64,000 nt of DNA from UBA7396 sp047637875 (GCA_047637875.1 JBLJBH010000025.1:19053-83052); one strand, 5' to 3'; counted from the first letter of the stretch, positions 1 to 11,616 are shown. Numbers and translations: made by a program. The notes: generated from the sequence alone by a model not told the origin.

Positions 1-292
1 ATCCTGATAAAACTAATGAAGATATAATAATTTCTCTAGTATCATCAGCTTTTGGAGTTAATAAAAATTCAAATAAAGACGTATCTTCAAGTAAATCTTT
101 GTTAAAAGAAATAATTAAAGTATCTTGATCAACAACTTTTACTTCTTTCATTGAAAAAGCTTCAACAGTTGTTTGAGTCATTGTAGTATCAGTAGTTACT
201 CATGAATTTGTCATTCAAGTTGCATAAGCACTAGATAAAGTAAAAGTAAGCATTAAAGCTCAAACTAATATTTTTTTTGTTGTATTATACAT
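1..292 (-). CDS. Secreted protein, 3' part cut off by window edge
   Basis: Only the N-terminal 97 residues are inside the window. The start MYNTTKKILVGALMLTF leads into a signal peptide ending near SSAYA, so the product is exported; an ATG two codons upstream (298) is also possible. The rest is Thr/Ser-rich and then mixed, with no family I recognise. It contains TGA codons (for example in VGAL), so it needs code 25. The function is unknown; an envelope or surface role is inferred from the signal peptide and from the pilin-like gene diverging next to it. Confidence 0.7.
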
Positions 293-406
293 AAACATTA
301 TAATTAATAAATAAAAATAAACTTGTAAATTATTGTAACTTTTTTAGAATGTTATCTAAAGTACATTTTGATTATATCATAGATTTTATTTATTTGCAAA
401 TATTTT

Positions 407-961
407 ATGAAAAAAAATAATTTTTGATACACACTAACTGAACTTATCGTTATTATAGCCATTATTTGAATATTGGCAGTTTGAGCAAGTAGAATAAATT
501 TTAATCCTCAAATAGATAAACAGAACTCAGAGCTATTTACAAATAATATATTTACAAGCATAGAATCAGTTAGAAATAATTCCCTACTTTGAAAATGAGT
601 TTTAAGTTGAAGTTTACTTGTTCATCCAGAAAAATGGATAATAAATATTTCTACAAACAATAGTTGAAGTATAAGCTCTAAATATTTAAACAATTGAGTT
701 GAAAAAAATTTAGATGACTTTTCAGTAAGTTTTATTAATAGCTTTGCTAATATAAATAAATTAACTTGTAAAAATCTAGATTGAACAAATTCTAGCATAG
801 GTACAAATATTGATTTAGAATTTTCTTGAAATGAATTAAGTTTAAGTTGATGTAATTCTCCAGAGCAAAGAGTTTTAGAAATAACAACAAAGTATAAAAA
901 TTTTGAAAATATAATAAATATAAATTCAACAACTTGATTAATACAAAAAATTAAAAACTAG
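407..961 (+). CDS. Type IV prepilin-like protein
   Basis: The 184-residue product starts MKKNNFGYTLTELIVIIAII, a class III (prepilin) signal: short basic leader, Gly before the cleavage site, a Tyr at +1 rather than Phe, Glu at +5, then one hydrophobic helix. The family assembles into pili or pseudopili after processing by prepilin peptidase PilD. The remaining 150 residues are Asn/Ser-rich with many glycines encoded by TGA and have no recognised domain. It ends in TAG inside a palindrome shared with the convergent flippase gene. A minor pilin or pseudopilin is most likely; the exact subunit cannot be named. Confidence 0.8.
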
Positions 962-979
962 TTAAAACTAGTTTTTTTT
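953..979. terminator. Bidirectional terminator, AAAACTAGTT palindrome
   Basis: The arms AAAACTAGTT and AACTAGTTTT are separated by two bases and followed by a T-run (an A-run on the other strand). The central CTAG supplies the TAG stop codons of both convergent genes. Confidence 0.75.
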
Positions 980-2448
980 ATTAATTTTTTATTTAAAAAG
1001 TATAAAAAAATTGAAAATAAAATAAAAATCAAAGTTCAATAAATAAATAAATTTCAATAAATTCAAAGAGAATAATTCAAAAGTAAATAATTTCAAAATA
1101 AAAATATACTTAAAGAGAATAAAATCACTTTAATAATATAAATAAAATCAAAATCAAATTTTATAATTTTTCTAGAGAAATAATATCAAAGTCAAAATAA
1201 AACTAATTGACTTATTAAAGTGATAAAAGCTGCTCAAACAAAACTATAAACTGGAATCAAAATCAAATTTCAAATTATATTTATAAAAGTGACAATTAAA
1301 TTTATATAAACTAACTTTTTTTCATTTTTTGATGAAATAAATATATAGTTAAAAAGTGATGAAATAAAATTAAAAAGTAAAACTAAAAGTACGAGTAGCA
1401 TAGCATCATAAGAAGTATATTTATGAATAGAATTATCTAAATATTCAGGTGTAGCTATAATACTGATAATATCTTTTCAAAATAAAATCCCCAAAACTAC
1501 AACCAAAAATCAAAATGAAAATAAAAATTTAAAACTATTCCCTAAAATAATTTTTATTTTTTCTATATTATTTTCTTTAAAATTTTCGCTTAACGCAGGT
1601 AAAATACTATTTAAAAAGAAAACTCAAATAACCATCAAAACTTCAATTATTTTCATAGGAAGTGAATAAAGTGCTATACTTATATCTGCTTTTGAAGCAC
1701 TTTCTAAAAGTGATAAAATAACTACATCAACTTTAAAATAAATTACACTTAGAAATAAAGCAATTCAATTTGGAAGCGAAATCTTAAATAGATGCTTCAT
1801 GTATTCTATATCAAATAAAAATCTTACCTTTACTATTTTATTTGCATAATAAAAATTCAAAAAGAAATTAACTATTATTCAAACTAGTCAACTAATCATT
1901 ATCAAAATAAAAGCTAAATCAAAATTGAAAGTTTCACTTTTTGGAAAAATTATAAAAATAACTCAAAGTATTAAAGCTAAATTTACTATTTTTCATAAAA
2001 CAAAAGTAAAACTTGAAAACTCTATTTTCATATAAGCTTGCATCAAAGACAAAACTGAAGAATTCATCAAACTAAAAACTGAAAAAATTGATATAATAAA
2101 AATAGATATTAAAGAAACTGTTGTATTATATCAAGGAATAAATAAAGCAACTAAAATTGATAAAAATATTATTAAAATTCATAAAATAAATCTCAAACTC
2201 ATAACATTTCAAACTATTTTTTCTGAATCTTGTCTATTTTTTGAAATCTCTCTAACTGAAATAGTATAAAGTCATAAATCTGCTAAAAAAGTAAAAATAG
2301 ACAAATAATTATATATTTTATTGTATTGTCAATACATTTCAGGAGATAAATATTTAGTTAAAGATGAGATTAAAAATATTGAAATAATGGCTGTAAATAC
2401 TTTAGAAAGTATTTGTGAAATAGTATTTGAAGCAATTTTTTTTAACAT
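958..2448 (-). CDS. Polysaccharide flippase (Wzx/MOP-type)
   Basis: 496 residues, almost all in hydrophobic segments (about 12-14 helices), beginning MLKKIASNTISQILSKVFTA, which is typical of oligosaccharide flippases of the MVF/MOP superfamily. The short YLSPEMYGQYN stretch after the first helix matches the usual FGxYN-type motif of Wzx. Proteins of this family move undecaprenyl-linked glycans across the membrane. Length fits the family (450-500). The stop TAG overlaps that of the convergent prepilin-like gene. MurJ is a less likely alternative because its conserved signatures are not apparent. Confidence 0.75.
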
Positions 2449-2521
2449 TTATAAATTGAAAAAAAATAAATTTGCTTTATAGTATAAAAAATTTTAAAAA
2501 AGTAAAAAAATATATAACAAT

Positions 2522-4039
2522 ATGTACAAGAAATTATTGATTTTAGCTGTTATTTCTACATTATTTTGAATATGAATTTATTATTATATAAACTACATTT
2601 ATAATCCAACTAGTAAAAAAGAAACAAAAATAATAAAAAACGAAATTTTAAATCTAGAAGAAATAAATCAAAATGATGAAGAAAATTTATCAGAAATAAA
2701 AGAAATTGACTTAGATAAAGAAGAAAGAATTGAAATGCTAAGAAAAAGATTTACCTTAAAATGAACTATTTCAAGATGAGATAGTTATGCTTCTTGAAAT
2801 CAACCAATACTTGCACTAAACGAGTATTTAAAAGCTTTAAGACAAAGTCCAAATGATGAACAAATAATAAAAAAATTATCTTTAGTTTATTTTGATTTAA
2901 AAAGATTTTCAAAAGTTATAGAAACTTATAAACAAGTTTTAAGTACATTAAATGATAAAGAAAAAGAAATATATATCTTATCTTCTTTATACAATCTAGA
3001 TTTTACATCTTCTACTCAAATAAAATCTTTAAGTGAAGAAATAAGAAATTTATGATTTTCAAAAGAAGAAACTTTTTATTATATAAATTCAATAAATTGT
3101 ACTATAAGTTTTCATGAGTGTAAGAAAAATTACGAAACTTATTTTAAAAATTACCCTGATTTTCAGTTTGAAAAATTAAAAAACATTCAAAAAGCTATTA
3201 ATAATTATAAAAACTTTCAAATTGATAATTTGTATTATAAAGATGCATTAATTATTTGAGCTTTTTTTCAAGATAAATTATATAGTGTAAGTAATATATT
3301 ATCTAAAAAATTACTAAATGAAAAAGTTGATTACAAACCTATTATTCTGGTAGCTTGAAAATGATATTATGAATTATGAGATTTAGAAAATGCAAAAATT
3401 TATTTAGAAAAATACTACTCTTTAGATCCAAAAGATCTTAATATAACTTATATTTTATGAGATATAAGTTTTAAACTAAAAGATTATACTACAAGTAATT
3501 TATATTTTAATTCGGCTTTAAAAAATTGATTTGAACCAAAAATTGAACTTCAAAGAAAATTAGCTTATAATTATTATTTATCTTGAGATAAAAGATCTAT
3601 GATAAATGTTTTTTGATATTTAATTGATGAAAAAGATTCTTCAATTGATGATTATTCATTGTGAATTTATCATGCTATTTTAGAGTGAAGAAACTCAAAT
3701 GCTGTTTCTTGGTCTTTAAAGTGAATAGAAAAATTTAAAAATCAAGAGTGATATGAAATATTTTATTGATATTTAGGTTGGATAAATAGAGAAGAAAAAA
3801 ATTTTCAAAAAGCTAGAGAGTATCTAAAACAATGAAATAAAATAAACTCAAAAAATCCTCTAATAACTCTAAATTTATGATATTTGGAAGAATATCAAGA
3901 AAATTATAATTTGGCTTTACTATATTTTAAAAGAACTATAAATATAAACTGAGATGGAGAATTTTGAGAACTAGCAAAAGAGGAAATAAAACAAATTGAA
4001 AAATACTTAGAAATTTCAAAAAAAGAAAAAAAACAATAA
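2522..4039 (+). CDS. Membrane-anchored TPR-type protein
   Basis: 505 residues. One N-terminal membrane helix (residues 4-24) is followed by a charged Glu/Lys linker and then repeated helical pairs that look like tetratricopeptide repeats, for example ALNEYLKALRQSPNDEQI near residue 100 and NAKIYLEKYYSLDPKDLN near residue 300. TPR arrays are protein-binding scaffolds. The protein probably faces outward or sits at the membrane. It reads through many TGA glycines. Its partner is unknown; neighbouring flippase and peptidase genes suggest an envelope assembly role, which is inference only. Confidence 0.7.
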
Positions 4040-4122
4040 TTTTGTAAAATGTAAAGTAGTTATTATTTGTAAAAACTTATTTTTTAAATATATAATTAAA
4101 CCTTATAAATTAATTTTTTCAT

Positions 4123-4737
4123 ATGAGTATAGAATCTAAAGAAAGTTTTAAAAATATACCTAGCATAGAAGCTAAAATAAATGCTATTGTCACAGAAATA
4201 GAAAACGAATATAAAATCTGAAAGAAAACTTTAGAAAAACTTATAGCTTTCAAGTTAGAAAAATGAAAAGAGAGTATTTCTAAAGAGACTTGAGAATATA
4301 AAAATGCATTAATTTCAGAAATAAAAAAAGAAGCAAATAGTTGAGAAATTTTTTCTCAAAATAACGAAATATTATCAGAAGAACAATATCAAGTTTTAGC
4401 TGAAAAATTAATTGAAATATCAAAATTAAGAGAACAAACTCAGAGCTGAATTGAAGAATTAAGAGCAGAATTAATTAAAGATACTTTTAGTGATAATTTT
4501 TTTACAAGTCAAACACTTATAACAAAATGATTATATTCTCAAGAAACTCTACAAAAAATTGATAATCCAAAATGATTTTCAGATAATATGATTTGATTTT
4601 GAGTATGAACTATTGAGACTTTTACTGTTATATGAAAATTTAGTTTAGAAACTTTAAAGTGAATTATAAAATCTCCTTTTGATTTAATTCAACTTGTAAA
4701 ATGAGATGCAAAATTAGAAACAAATATCAAAATTTAA
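4123..4737 (+). CDS. Hypothetical protein with coiled-coil start
   Basis: 204 residues, not recognised. The first 130 are Glu/Lys-rich and helical, likely coiled coil, with no signal peptide. The last 60 carry several TGA-encoded glycines in a weakly hydrophobic stretch (NMIGFGVGTIETFTVIGKF). This amphipathic Gly-rich tail recalls that of the 12676-13092 protein, which also ends in a Gly-rich segment after a helical domain. It is followed at once by a strong hairpin terminator. Confidence 0.55.
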
Positions 4738-4764
4738 AAAAATGTTGCTTTGCAACATTTTTTT
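4736..4764. terminator. Bidirectional terminator
   Basis: AAAAAAATGTTGC and GCAACATTTTTTT arms around a TTT loop. It serves the plus-strand gene ending at 4737 and the minus-strand M23 gene ending at 4763, whose stop codon lies in the hairpin. Confidence 0.85.
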
Positions 4765-6559
4765 ATTTATTCATATATTTATATAAAATATAAATCATCT
4801 CTTCCCTAGTTAATGGTTTATTTGGTTCAAATTTTTCTCAAATATTTTCAAATAAATTATTATTTACTGCATAATTTACATATTTATAAAACCAATCTAA
4901 CTCTGAAACATCTTCAAAAGAAATATTAAATTCTTGATTTTCTAAATCTATTTCTCATAAAGTTAAAATAATTTTTAAAGCTTCAACTCTTGATACATTC
5001 CTAAACGGGTAAAATCTTTTATTATCAAGTGAAACTACTTTATTTTCAATTCAAGCATTTACATAAGTATTTTCCCAAGTATTTGTTTTTATATCAGAAA
5101 AAACTGATTCTAAATCTTTTATAGGTGAAATATTATTTGCTAAAAGCATAATTTTTAAAGCTTCTATCCTTGTAATATTATTATTTGGTCTAAAAGTTTT
5201 ATCTAAAAATCATGAAATAATATTATTTTCTTTAAAATATTTTAATTCATTAAAATATTTATAATCATCTTTTATATCAACAAATAATTTTGAGTTTATA
5301 TCTTCAATAATTATTTGCGAATCGTCAATTTCATTTAAGATTTCTTTTAAAATTTCAGTTCCAGATAAAGTTTCTTGAGTTTCATTTCAAATATCTTTTA
5401 AATCTTTATTATCATTTAAAACTATATCTGGGTCAATAGAACTCAAAAGTTCAACATCTATTTTTAAAACATCTTCTTTTTTAACAACTTGATTTAAAGA
5501 AAAATCTTCATTAAAGTCCAACTCTTCTTGTTTTATAATATCATATTCTGGATTACTAACAACTATTTCATCTATTTCTTGTGCTGAATTTAAATCTGGT
5601 ATTTCAACTTTTGGAGTATCTTCTATAATAGGGGTTTCAACTTTTGGTTCAATATTGATTATTTCTTCTTTTTTAATATCTTGATTTCATCAAGCATATA
5701 AAACAAAAGATAAATTATCATTTACAAATTTTAAAGGATTAATTGTATATAACAAAGCTTGTTCTTTTCATAATCCAATATTTACAGCTTCAAAAAATCA
5801 TACTCAAGCACTTTTCATATCAGCTGTTGTAAATGGCCAAAAAGGACTATATGGTGCACTATCAACATCTATTTGAAAATGTAAATGTGGAACTGTTGCA
5901 GTTCAAGTTTGTCATACAAGTCCGATTTGTTGTCATTTTTTAATTTTAGTTCATTTTAAAACATCTATTTTTGATAAATGTGCATATAAACTATAAATTG
6001 TTTGAGTTTTAGAAGAAAATAAAATATTTGAATGTTTAATTAAAACATAGTTTCAAAATCCAGCAGATTGAAATCAAGTTTGTACAACAACTCAGTTTGC
6101 AATATTTAAAACAGGTGTTCATTCTGGAACAACTATATCAATTCAAGGATGACTTCCAGAATATTCTTTATAATCAAAATTATATGTTGATAAATATGGT
6201 ACTGTATAAACTACTTTTTGAGTCATTGCTTCGGCATAATCTTGGCTAGAAACAGAAAGTGAATCTAAATCTTTTCAAAAAATATTTGGATTATAAACAG
6301 GGATTTTTATAAAATATTTTGAATCTATTTCATCAAATTTTTGTCTTCTTTGTTCGTAAGTAAGTTTTATAGGATTTGGAACGTACTCAATAGGATAAAC
6401 ACTTCCATCAAATTCATCAGATGAAATTCATTTATATTCTAAAATAGAACTATAAAAAAAAGAGCTTTGAAATCAAAAAATATATAATAAAGAAAAAATT
6501 ATACTAAAAATTAGTGAATGAATGTAATATTTTTCTCAAAATGTTTTTATATCTTTCAT
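4763..6559 (-). CDS. M23 peptidase with C-terminal SLH domains
   Basis: 598 residues. An N-terminal membrane helix (about 10-30) is followed by a LytM/M23 metallopeptidase domain with HPGIDI and HLHFQI motifs, holding the zinc ligands of this family (about residues 145-240). An acidic Glu/Asp linker leads to two or three S-layer-homology repeats with FRPNNNITRIEALK and FEPNKPLTREEM motifs at the C-terminus. M23 enzymes cut peptide cross-bridges of peptidoglycan, and SLH domains bind secondary wall polymers, so this is probably a wall-anchored hydrolase. It heads a minus-strand block whose next gene is ftsW-like, fitting a role in division or wall remodelling. Confidence 0.85.
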
Positions 6560-6620
6560 AAATTTTGTTTTTATTTTTTAATATATGACTGATAATATCA
6601 TATTATTTCAAAAAAAACAA

Positions 6621-6648
6621 AAAAATGACTAATTTTTTAGTCATTTTT
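6621..6648 (-). terminator. Terminator downstream of ftsW-like gene
   Basis: AAAAATGACTA and TAGTCATTTTT arms around six bases, followed by A/T runs, lying between the SEDS gene and the M23 gene. Confidence 0.75.
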
Positions 6649-6663
6649 AAAATATTTTAATTT

Positions 6664-7902
6664 TTAATACAAATTTACCTTTTCACGAGAAAAATTTGAA
6701 TTACTTCTTTTAAATGCAAATCATGTTTTTGTTTCATCAACATAACGAGAAATATTAAGTAAAAGACCAAGTCCTAAAGTCAAAGAAAGCAAACTAGAAC
6801 CTCAATAACTAATAAAAGGCAAAGTCAGTCAAGTAAGTGGGACTATATTTAAATTTACTCAAATATTAACACAAGCCTGAACTAAAATCCAAGTAGTTAT
6901 TCAAAAACTTGCATATTTTGCAAATAAATCAGATGAATAATAAGAAATATAATATCACCTATATCAAATAAATGCGTAAAATCAAAGTAATACAAGTCAT
7001 CATAAAAATCAAAGTTCCTCAATAATTACAGAAAATATAAAATCTCCTTGAACTTCTGGTAAATATCAAAATTTTTGTATAGAATTACCAAATCAAAGTC
7101 CAGCAAATCATCAACTTCAAATAGCAATAATAGCTTGTTCAGTTTGATAATTTATAGTTTTATTTTTTATTTGCTCTTTTTCATCAGTTATAAAGTTGTC
7201 TATTCTATCAGTAATATATGATAATTTATTTCTAGTAGTTATATCTGATTTATCATATTTTCACATACTATAAACTCACAAAAATAAAACTATTCATAAT
7301 AATAGAAATGATAATAAATACTTAACTCTAGCTCAAGCAATAAAAAACATCAAAGTCATGATAGGTCATAAAATCATTATTGATCAAAAGTCTGGTTGTA
7401 ATCACAAAATAATTACCACTAAAAATAAAAGTCAAAAAAATGGAATAAATCATTCTTCAAATGATTGTAATTTATCTTTATATTTTTTAAAGTAATAAGC
7501 CAAAAATATTACAACACTAAATTTTAAAAATTCTACTGGTTGAATAGATGGAAGTCCTGGAATATTTATCCAACCTGTTGCTCAATTTAATGTTTGCCCG
7601 AAAAATAAAACATATAACATTAAAATAATATTTCATATTATGAAGTGTTTAGCATATTTTTCAAAAAAATGATATGGAATTTTTACTAAAAATAACAATA
7701 AAAATAAAGAAATAAAAACATGACTTATATTTCTTATAACATAAAAATGATTATATGCTTCTTGTATCAATCAAGCTCTTTCCAAAATACTAGTTACTCT
7801 AAAACTTCAATAAACTGATACTGAACTAATCATTATCATTCAAAAAATTATCAGAGAAAAAACTGCAAAAAATAATTTATAATCAACTTGTTTATTTAAC
7901 AT
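6664..7902 (-). CDS. ftsW: FtsW/RodA (SEDS) peptidoglycan polymerase
   Basis: 412 residues with about ten membrane helices. The SEDS signature PLTGLTLPFISYGGSS lies near residue 375; the GLTLPF form is the FtsW rather than RodA version. Conserved FLKFS and QPDFGS motifs are also present. SEDS proteins polymerise lipid II into glycan strands, FtsW at the division septum with a partner PBP. No PBP gene lies in the window. It starts ATG and sits downstream of yggT, rnc, nusB and rpmF on the same strand, probably in one transcript. RodA remains possible. Confidence 0.88.
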
Positions 7903-7917
7903 ATTTAATATTTTAAT

Positions 7918-8214
7918 TTATAACATCGAACTATATAATTGTATCATTTTTGATATTTCTGGGAAAAATCAAATAAGTAATATTTTCAGAAAATAAATTC
8001 AAAAAATAACAATTATTGGTGTAAAATCTATTGGTCAAATTGTAGTTGAAATTATGCTTTTTACATAGTTATACATAGGATCAATTATGCTTGCCAAAAA
8101 TTGTGGTCTTAAATTTAATCAAAAAATCATAAGCCAAGACAAAATTACATCTACAAAAACAAGTAATGATAATATGTCTAAAAATATATAAAGTCCAAAA
8201 ATTATATTTATCAT
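7918..8214 (-). CDS. YggT family membrane protein
   Basis: 98 residues with two hydrophobic regions. The central LNLRPQFLASIIDPMYNYVK resembles the polar loop between the helices of YggT proteins, and length matches this family (about 90-100). YggT/YlmG proteins are linked to division and osmotic behaviour, but their mechanism is not settled. It lies 15 bases upstream of ftsW and 4 bases downstream of rnc, which suggests one operon. Confidence 0.7.
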
Positions 8215-8218
8215 AGTT

Positions 8219-8959
8219 TTATTTTAATTTAATATTTTCTTTATTTAAAAAAGCATCTTTTGCTGCATCTTCTTGAGATTTTTTCTTACTTGAACCATTT
8301 CAAGTTCATATCAAAACTTCATGCAAAAAGACTCCTGACACATAATTTTTATTATGGTCTGCTCAAGTTTCCTCAAGTACATTGTATTCTGGAGTTATTA
8401 GAAAAACTCTTTGAGTGTATTCTTGTAAAAGTGACTTATAATCTTTTAAATTATCAGAATTTATAATTGCTTCTAAATTTGAATAAATATTTTCTAAAAT
8501 AAATTTTTTCGCTTCTTCATATCATAAATCCAAATACAAAGCTCAAATAAAAGCTTCAACTGAATTTGCTAGTAAATAATCATTATTTCTTCATCCACCA
8601 AGTTCTTCTCATTTTCAAAGTATTAATTGTTCTTGAAATCAAAGTTTTTTTGCTACATCAGCGAGATGTTTTCACTTTACAATTGAGCTTCTATAATCAG
8701 TAAGTTCCCCCTCTGGTTTATCTTTATAATCTTCAAACAATTGTGAAGTTATTACAAGTTCTAAAACTGCATCTCATAAAAATTCAAGTCTTTCATTGTG
8801 TTCTGCAGATAAATCAGGTTTTTCATTTACTAAAGATCTATGAACAAAAGCAAGTAAATAACTATTATAAGAATTTGGAATAATATCTAGTTTTTCAAGT
8901 AATTTAATTATTTTATTTATATAAATTTCATTTTCAAAAAGTTTTTTTGTTGGAACCAT
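8219..8959 (-). CDS. rnc: Ribonuclease III
   Basis: 246 residues. The RNase III signature NERLEFLGD is at residues 55-63, with the second acidic cluster ANSVEAFIGALYLDLG near 130, giving the metal-binding catalytic Glu/Asp set. The C-terminal 70 residues form a dsRNA-binding domain ending in KKKSQEDAAKDAFL. The enzyme cuts double-stranded RNA in rRNA and mRNA processing. The gly in FLGD is encoded by TGA, so standard translation stops at residue 61. The neighbours nusB and rpmF are also RNA-related. Confidence 0.95.
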
Positions 8960-9010
8960 AATTTCTCTTTATTTATTAATCAGTTTTATTTATATTGATT
9001 TTTACAAAAA

Positions 9011-9043
9011 AATAAAGTAATTTTTTAGAAAAATTACTTTATT
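9011..9043 (-). terminator. Terminator after nusB
   Basis: Near-perfect 15-bp arms AATAAAGTAATTTTT and AAAAATTACTTTATT around three bases. The nusB stop codon TAA (9039-9041) lies within the arm. Confidence 0.8.
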
Positions 9044-9515
9044 TTTTGAAAATGAGTTTTTGATTTGAATTTTTATCAAATTTATTAAATTCTTCATTTA
9101 AAATATCTAAATCATTTAATATTTTATTTAAAACTCCATTTACCATTTTTCTACCTGAATCATCTCAGTAAACTTTTGATATTTCAACTGCTTCATTTAT
9201 AGAAACTTTTGTTGGAATTTCTTCAGTAAAAATAATCATTTCAGTAACTCAAATAAAAATAGGTATAACATAAGATAAATCCATATTTTCTATATCAAAT
9301 CTTGGAGCATATTTTTTAATTATTGATACCAAAAAAGATTGATTTTCTATAATTAAATCATACATAGTTTTTAAATATTCTTCATCTAATTCAGAGTCAA
9401 AAACTCCAGAAAAAAAAGATTCTTTAAAACTTAATTCTTCTACTTTTGAAAAAGTTGAAGCATATAACATTTGATATAAAAATTTTCTAGTTCTAGCACG
9501 AGAATAGTTTGACAT
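9039..9515 (-). CDS. nusB: Transcription antitermination factor NusB
   Basis: 158 residues of the all-helical NusB fold: an N-terminal SRARTRKFLYQMLYA motif typical of the RNA-binding helix and a C-terminal INEAVEISKVYGDDSGRKMVNGVLN block, the best conserved part of the family. NusB with S10 (NusE) binds boxA RNA to drive antitermination on rRNA operons. The middle region is a little longer than in E. coli NusB (139 residues). It is preceded by rpmF and followed by rnc, separated by a hairpin. Confidence 0.9.
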
Positions 9516-9549
9516 AAAAGAAAATTAAAAATTATAATTAATTGATACT

Positions 9550-9580
9550 AAAATCGGTCTTTAAAATAAAGACCGATTTT
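9550..9580 (-). terminator. Terminator after rpmF
   Basis: AAAATCGGTCTTTA and TAAAGACCGATTTT arms with a three-base loop, between rpmF and nusB. It contains the most GC of any hairpin in this block. Confidence 0.85.
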
Positions 9581-9592
9581 ATAAATATGTAA

Positions 9593-9817
9593 TTATATTC
9601 TAGTTACACTTTTCTTTTTAGATTTAACTTTGTAAACTTGTCTACCTTTATAAGTTCCATCAAGTCTAGCAAAATGAGCTAAACCTACTGCTTCTCCAGT
9701 TTCACTAAATTGTAATTGAACTCTGTTTAAAAGTTTTTTTGCTTTTAATTTTATCCAGTTTGTAGTTCTTCTTTTTGTTCTGGTTTTAGAAGTCTTTTTC
9801 TTAGGAGTAATTGTCAT
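9593..9817 (-). CDS. rpmF: Ribosomal protein bL32
   Basis: 74 residues. The N-terminus TPKKKTSKTRTKRR matches the basic bL32 start (PKRKTSKSRRDKRR), and the C-terminus ETGEAV...DGTYKGRQVYKV matches the GEA...GYYKGR tail. bL32 is a small structural protein of the large subunit. The cysteines of the zinc-ribbon form are absent, so this is the metal-free variant. All glycines use GGN codons and no TGA is present. Confidence 0.9.
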   Translation of the reverse strand: MTITPKKKTSKTRTKRRTTNWIKLKAKKLLNRVQLQFSETGEAVGLAHFARLDGTYKGRQVYKVKSKKKSVTRI

Positions 9818-9896
9818 TTTAAAAACATTAATAAAATAAATACTGGAGAATTATATCGTTTTTAAAAATAAATCAAGTTTTTTTCTATTCAATTTT

Positions 9897-10037
9897 TTAA
9901 ACAATTCCATTAACTCTGTTTTTTATACTTTCTACCTCATCATCTGTAGCATGATTTTGTAGAATCTCATGTAAATCTTGTTCTAAATCCAAAGAACTTA
10001 CATGAGCATCAATCCTTGCTTTTTGTATATTTACCAT
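9897..10037 (-). CDS. Small hypothetical protein
   Basis: 46 residues starting MVNIQKARIDAHVSSLDLEQ, charged and probably one or two amphipathic helices (EILQNHATDDEVESIKNRV), with no membrane segment. It has clean ATG and TAA ends and lies upstream of rpmF on the same strand. Not recognised; coding status is supported by codon bias and by its fit between neighbouring genes. Confidence 0.5.
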   Translation of the reverse strand: MVNIQKARIDAHVSSLDLEQDLHEILQNHATDDEVESIKNRVNGIV

Positions 10038-10117
10038 AAAAATTATAAATAAAAAAATAAAAACACTAACGGCCATTAGTTAAATGGATTATGCTATACT
10101 TTTTTACTCAAATCAAG

Positions 10118-10142
10118 TTAAAATTTGAAATATTGTTAAAAA
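10118..10142. repeat. 25-bp dispersed repeat, copy 1
   Basis: The 25 bases from 10118 are identical to 17566-17590 (core AAATTTGAAATATTG). It lies downstream of the first fic gene. Function unknown. Confidence 0.5.
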
Positions 10143-10159
10143 GTTTTAGTAGTATTATT

Positions 10160-10851
10160 TTATTTATATTTCTCTATAAACTCATACATATATTTCACAT
10201 CTCTACTCTCATAGACTTTATCCAGCACTTTATAAAATCATATCTCATCTTTTTGTTTTAATTCTCAAAGATATAATGGAGAAAACATTTTTTAATAAGT
10301 AAAAAATCAGTCAAAATATAAGCAAGTCTTCCATTTCCATCTCAAAAAGGATGAACAATAAAAAAGTCAGCTAAAAAAAGTAATATGTCATCTAATGAAA
10401 AGAAAGAATTATTTAATTTTTCAATTCTATCAAAAAGAGTTTTTGTAACTTGTTGAAAAGGAATATAAATATTTTTATTTTCATTAGTTTTTGAATACAG
10501 ATTTATCTTTCTATATTCTCAAGGAACCATTTGTACAAATTCATTTCCATTTATATCACGAGCTTTTTGTATAAATCATGTTGGAAAAAGATTTTTATGA
10601 AGATTTTTTATGAAATCAACTTCTAATTTTTTGAAACTTTTATCAAGAAAATATTTTTGTAAATATTGAATAATTCTATTTGTATCAGTAACATAACCAT
10701 TCAATATCAATTGATGTTTTTCTTGAGGAGCTCTATAAAATGCTGTTTTTAAATAATGAAGTGTATTGTGATATACGATTTTTTTTATTTCATAATCTAC
10801 AAGTTCTTTTGAGATATTTATGAAGTTATCTTGTATTAATTTATCATACAT
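10160..10851 (-). CDS. Fic domain protein with apparent frameshift
   Basis: Fic enzymes usually transfer AMP to a target hydroxyl. The core motif HPFGDGNGR lies at residues 167-175, with its second Gly encoded by TGA. The zero frame stops at 10258 (197 residues). A -1 shift at a run of six A (10288-10293, minus strand) restores a C-terminus, MFSPLYLGELKQ...KYMYEFIEKYK, ending at 10160. The restored KYMYEFIEK end matches KYMYEFIDK in the second Fic protein at 11604-12314, so the shift is real relative to the ancestral gene. It may be a homopolymer sequencing error, a fresh mutation, or slippage during expression. It begins one base after the methyltransferase stop. Confidence 0.8.
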
Positions 10852-10852
10852 A

Positions 10853-11515
10853 TTATTTTTTTATTGCAGTTATTCAAATAAATACTGGGATTGGATATAA
10901 AACTTTGAACATATAATCTTCTGTGAAATCAATCAAATTAAAATGGTTTAAAAAAGTTTTTGATAATATTTCTCAAAAAGTATGTCAATAATAGGATATT
11001 TCTGTTTGGGTAGAAAATAATTTAGTAACTATAGTTTCTTTAATTGGGTATTTTTCTTTTTTTCTAGTAAAATCATTTATAGGATGATTTTGAATAAATA
11101 CAAAAATTCATCATTTTTTTAAACATCTACTTACCTCACTATATACATTCTCAAAATCCATTAAATAACTAAAAGAATATTTAGCAAAAACTATATCAAA
11201 AACATTATCTTCAAATGGTAAATTCTCAAAATTTCATACAATCAAGTTATTTCCTAAACTAAAATTATTTTTTCATTTATTGATCATAACTTCTGATGCA
11301 TCTATTCATACATAATCATTCTTATATTTTTGCTGAAAATAATTTATATCATGTCCATCTCAACATCATAAATCAAGTATTTTTTTTCATTCAAATTGAC
11401 TAATAATATTTTCTATATATTTTAAAGGTAAATCTCCAGTTTCACTAAAAAATTTTTTTTGTCACTCAACATAAGAATTTCATATATTATCATACTGTTT
11501 AGTTAAATCTTGCAT
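10853..11515 (-). CDS. Class I SAM-dependent methyltransferase
   Basis: 220 residues. Motif I is KILDLGCGDGHDINYF (about residues 45-60), followed by acidic YVGIDAS (motif II) and FDIVFAKYSFSYL (motif IV/V), typical of the Methyltransf_11 type of small-molecule or macromolecule methyltransferases. The substrate cannot be told. It is transcribed directly ahead of the first fic gene (stop TAA and the next ATG are one base apart), so the two are probably co-expressed; a functional link is inference. Confidence 0.8.
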
Positions 11516-11518
11516 AAT

Positions 11519-11559
11519 AAAAAGCTATAAAATAAATTAAAATTATTTTATAGCTTTTT
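11519..11559 (-). terminator. Terminator between fic2 and methyltransferase
   Basis: 17-bp arms AAAAAGCTATAAAATAA and TTATTTTATAGCTTTTT with a seven-base loop and A/T runs on both sides. Confidence 0.8.
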
Positions 11560-11582
11560 GTAATTTATCAAAATCTATTTTC

Positions 11583-11616
11583 TATAAATTTTAACATAAT
11601 CAATTATATCGTTCCA
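11583..11616. repeat. 34-bp repeat shared with LamG gene end, copy 1
   Basis: Matches 15083-15116 with three mismatches. At the second site it encodes the last codons (WNDIIDYVKIY) of the LamG protein; here it overlaps the end of the second fic gene in a different frame. It looks like a leftover of recombination. Confidence 0.5.
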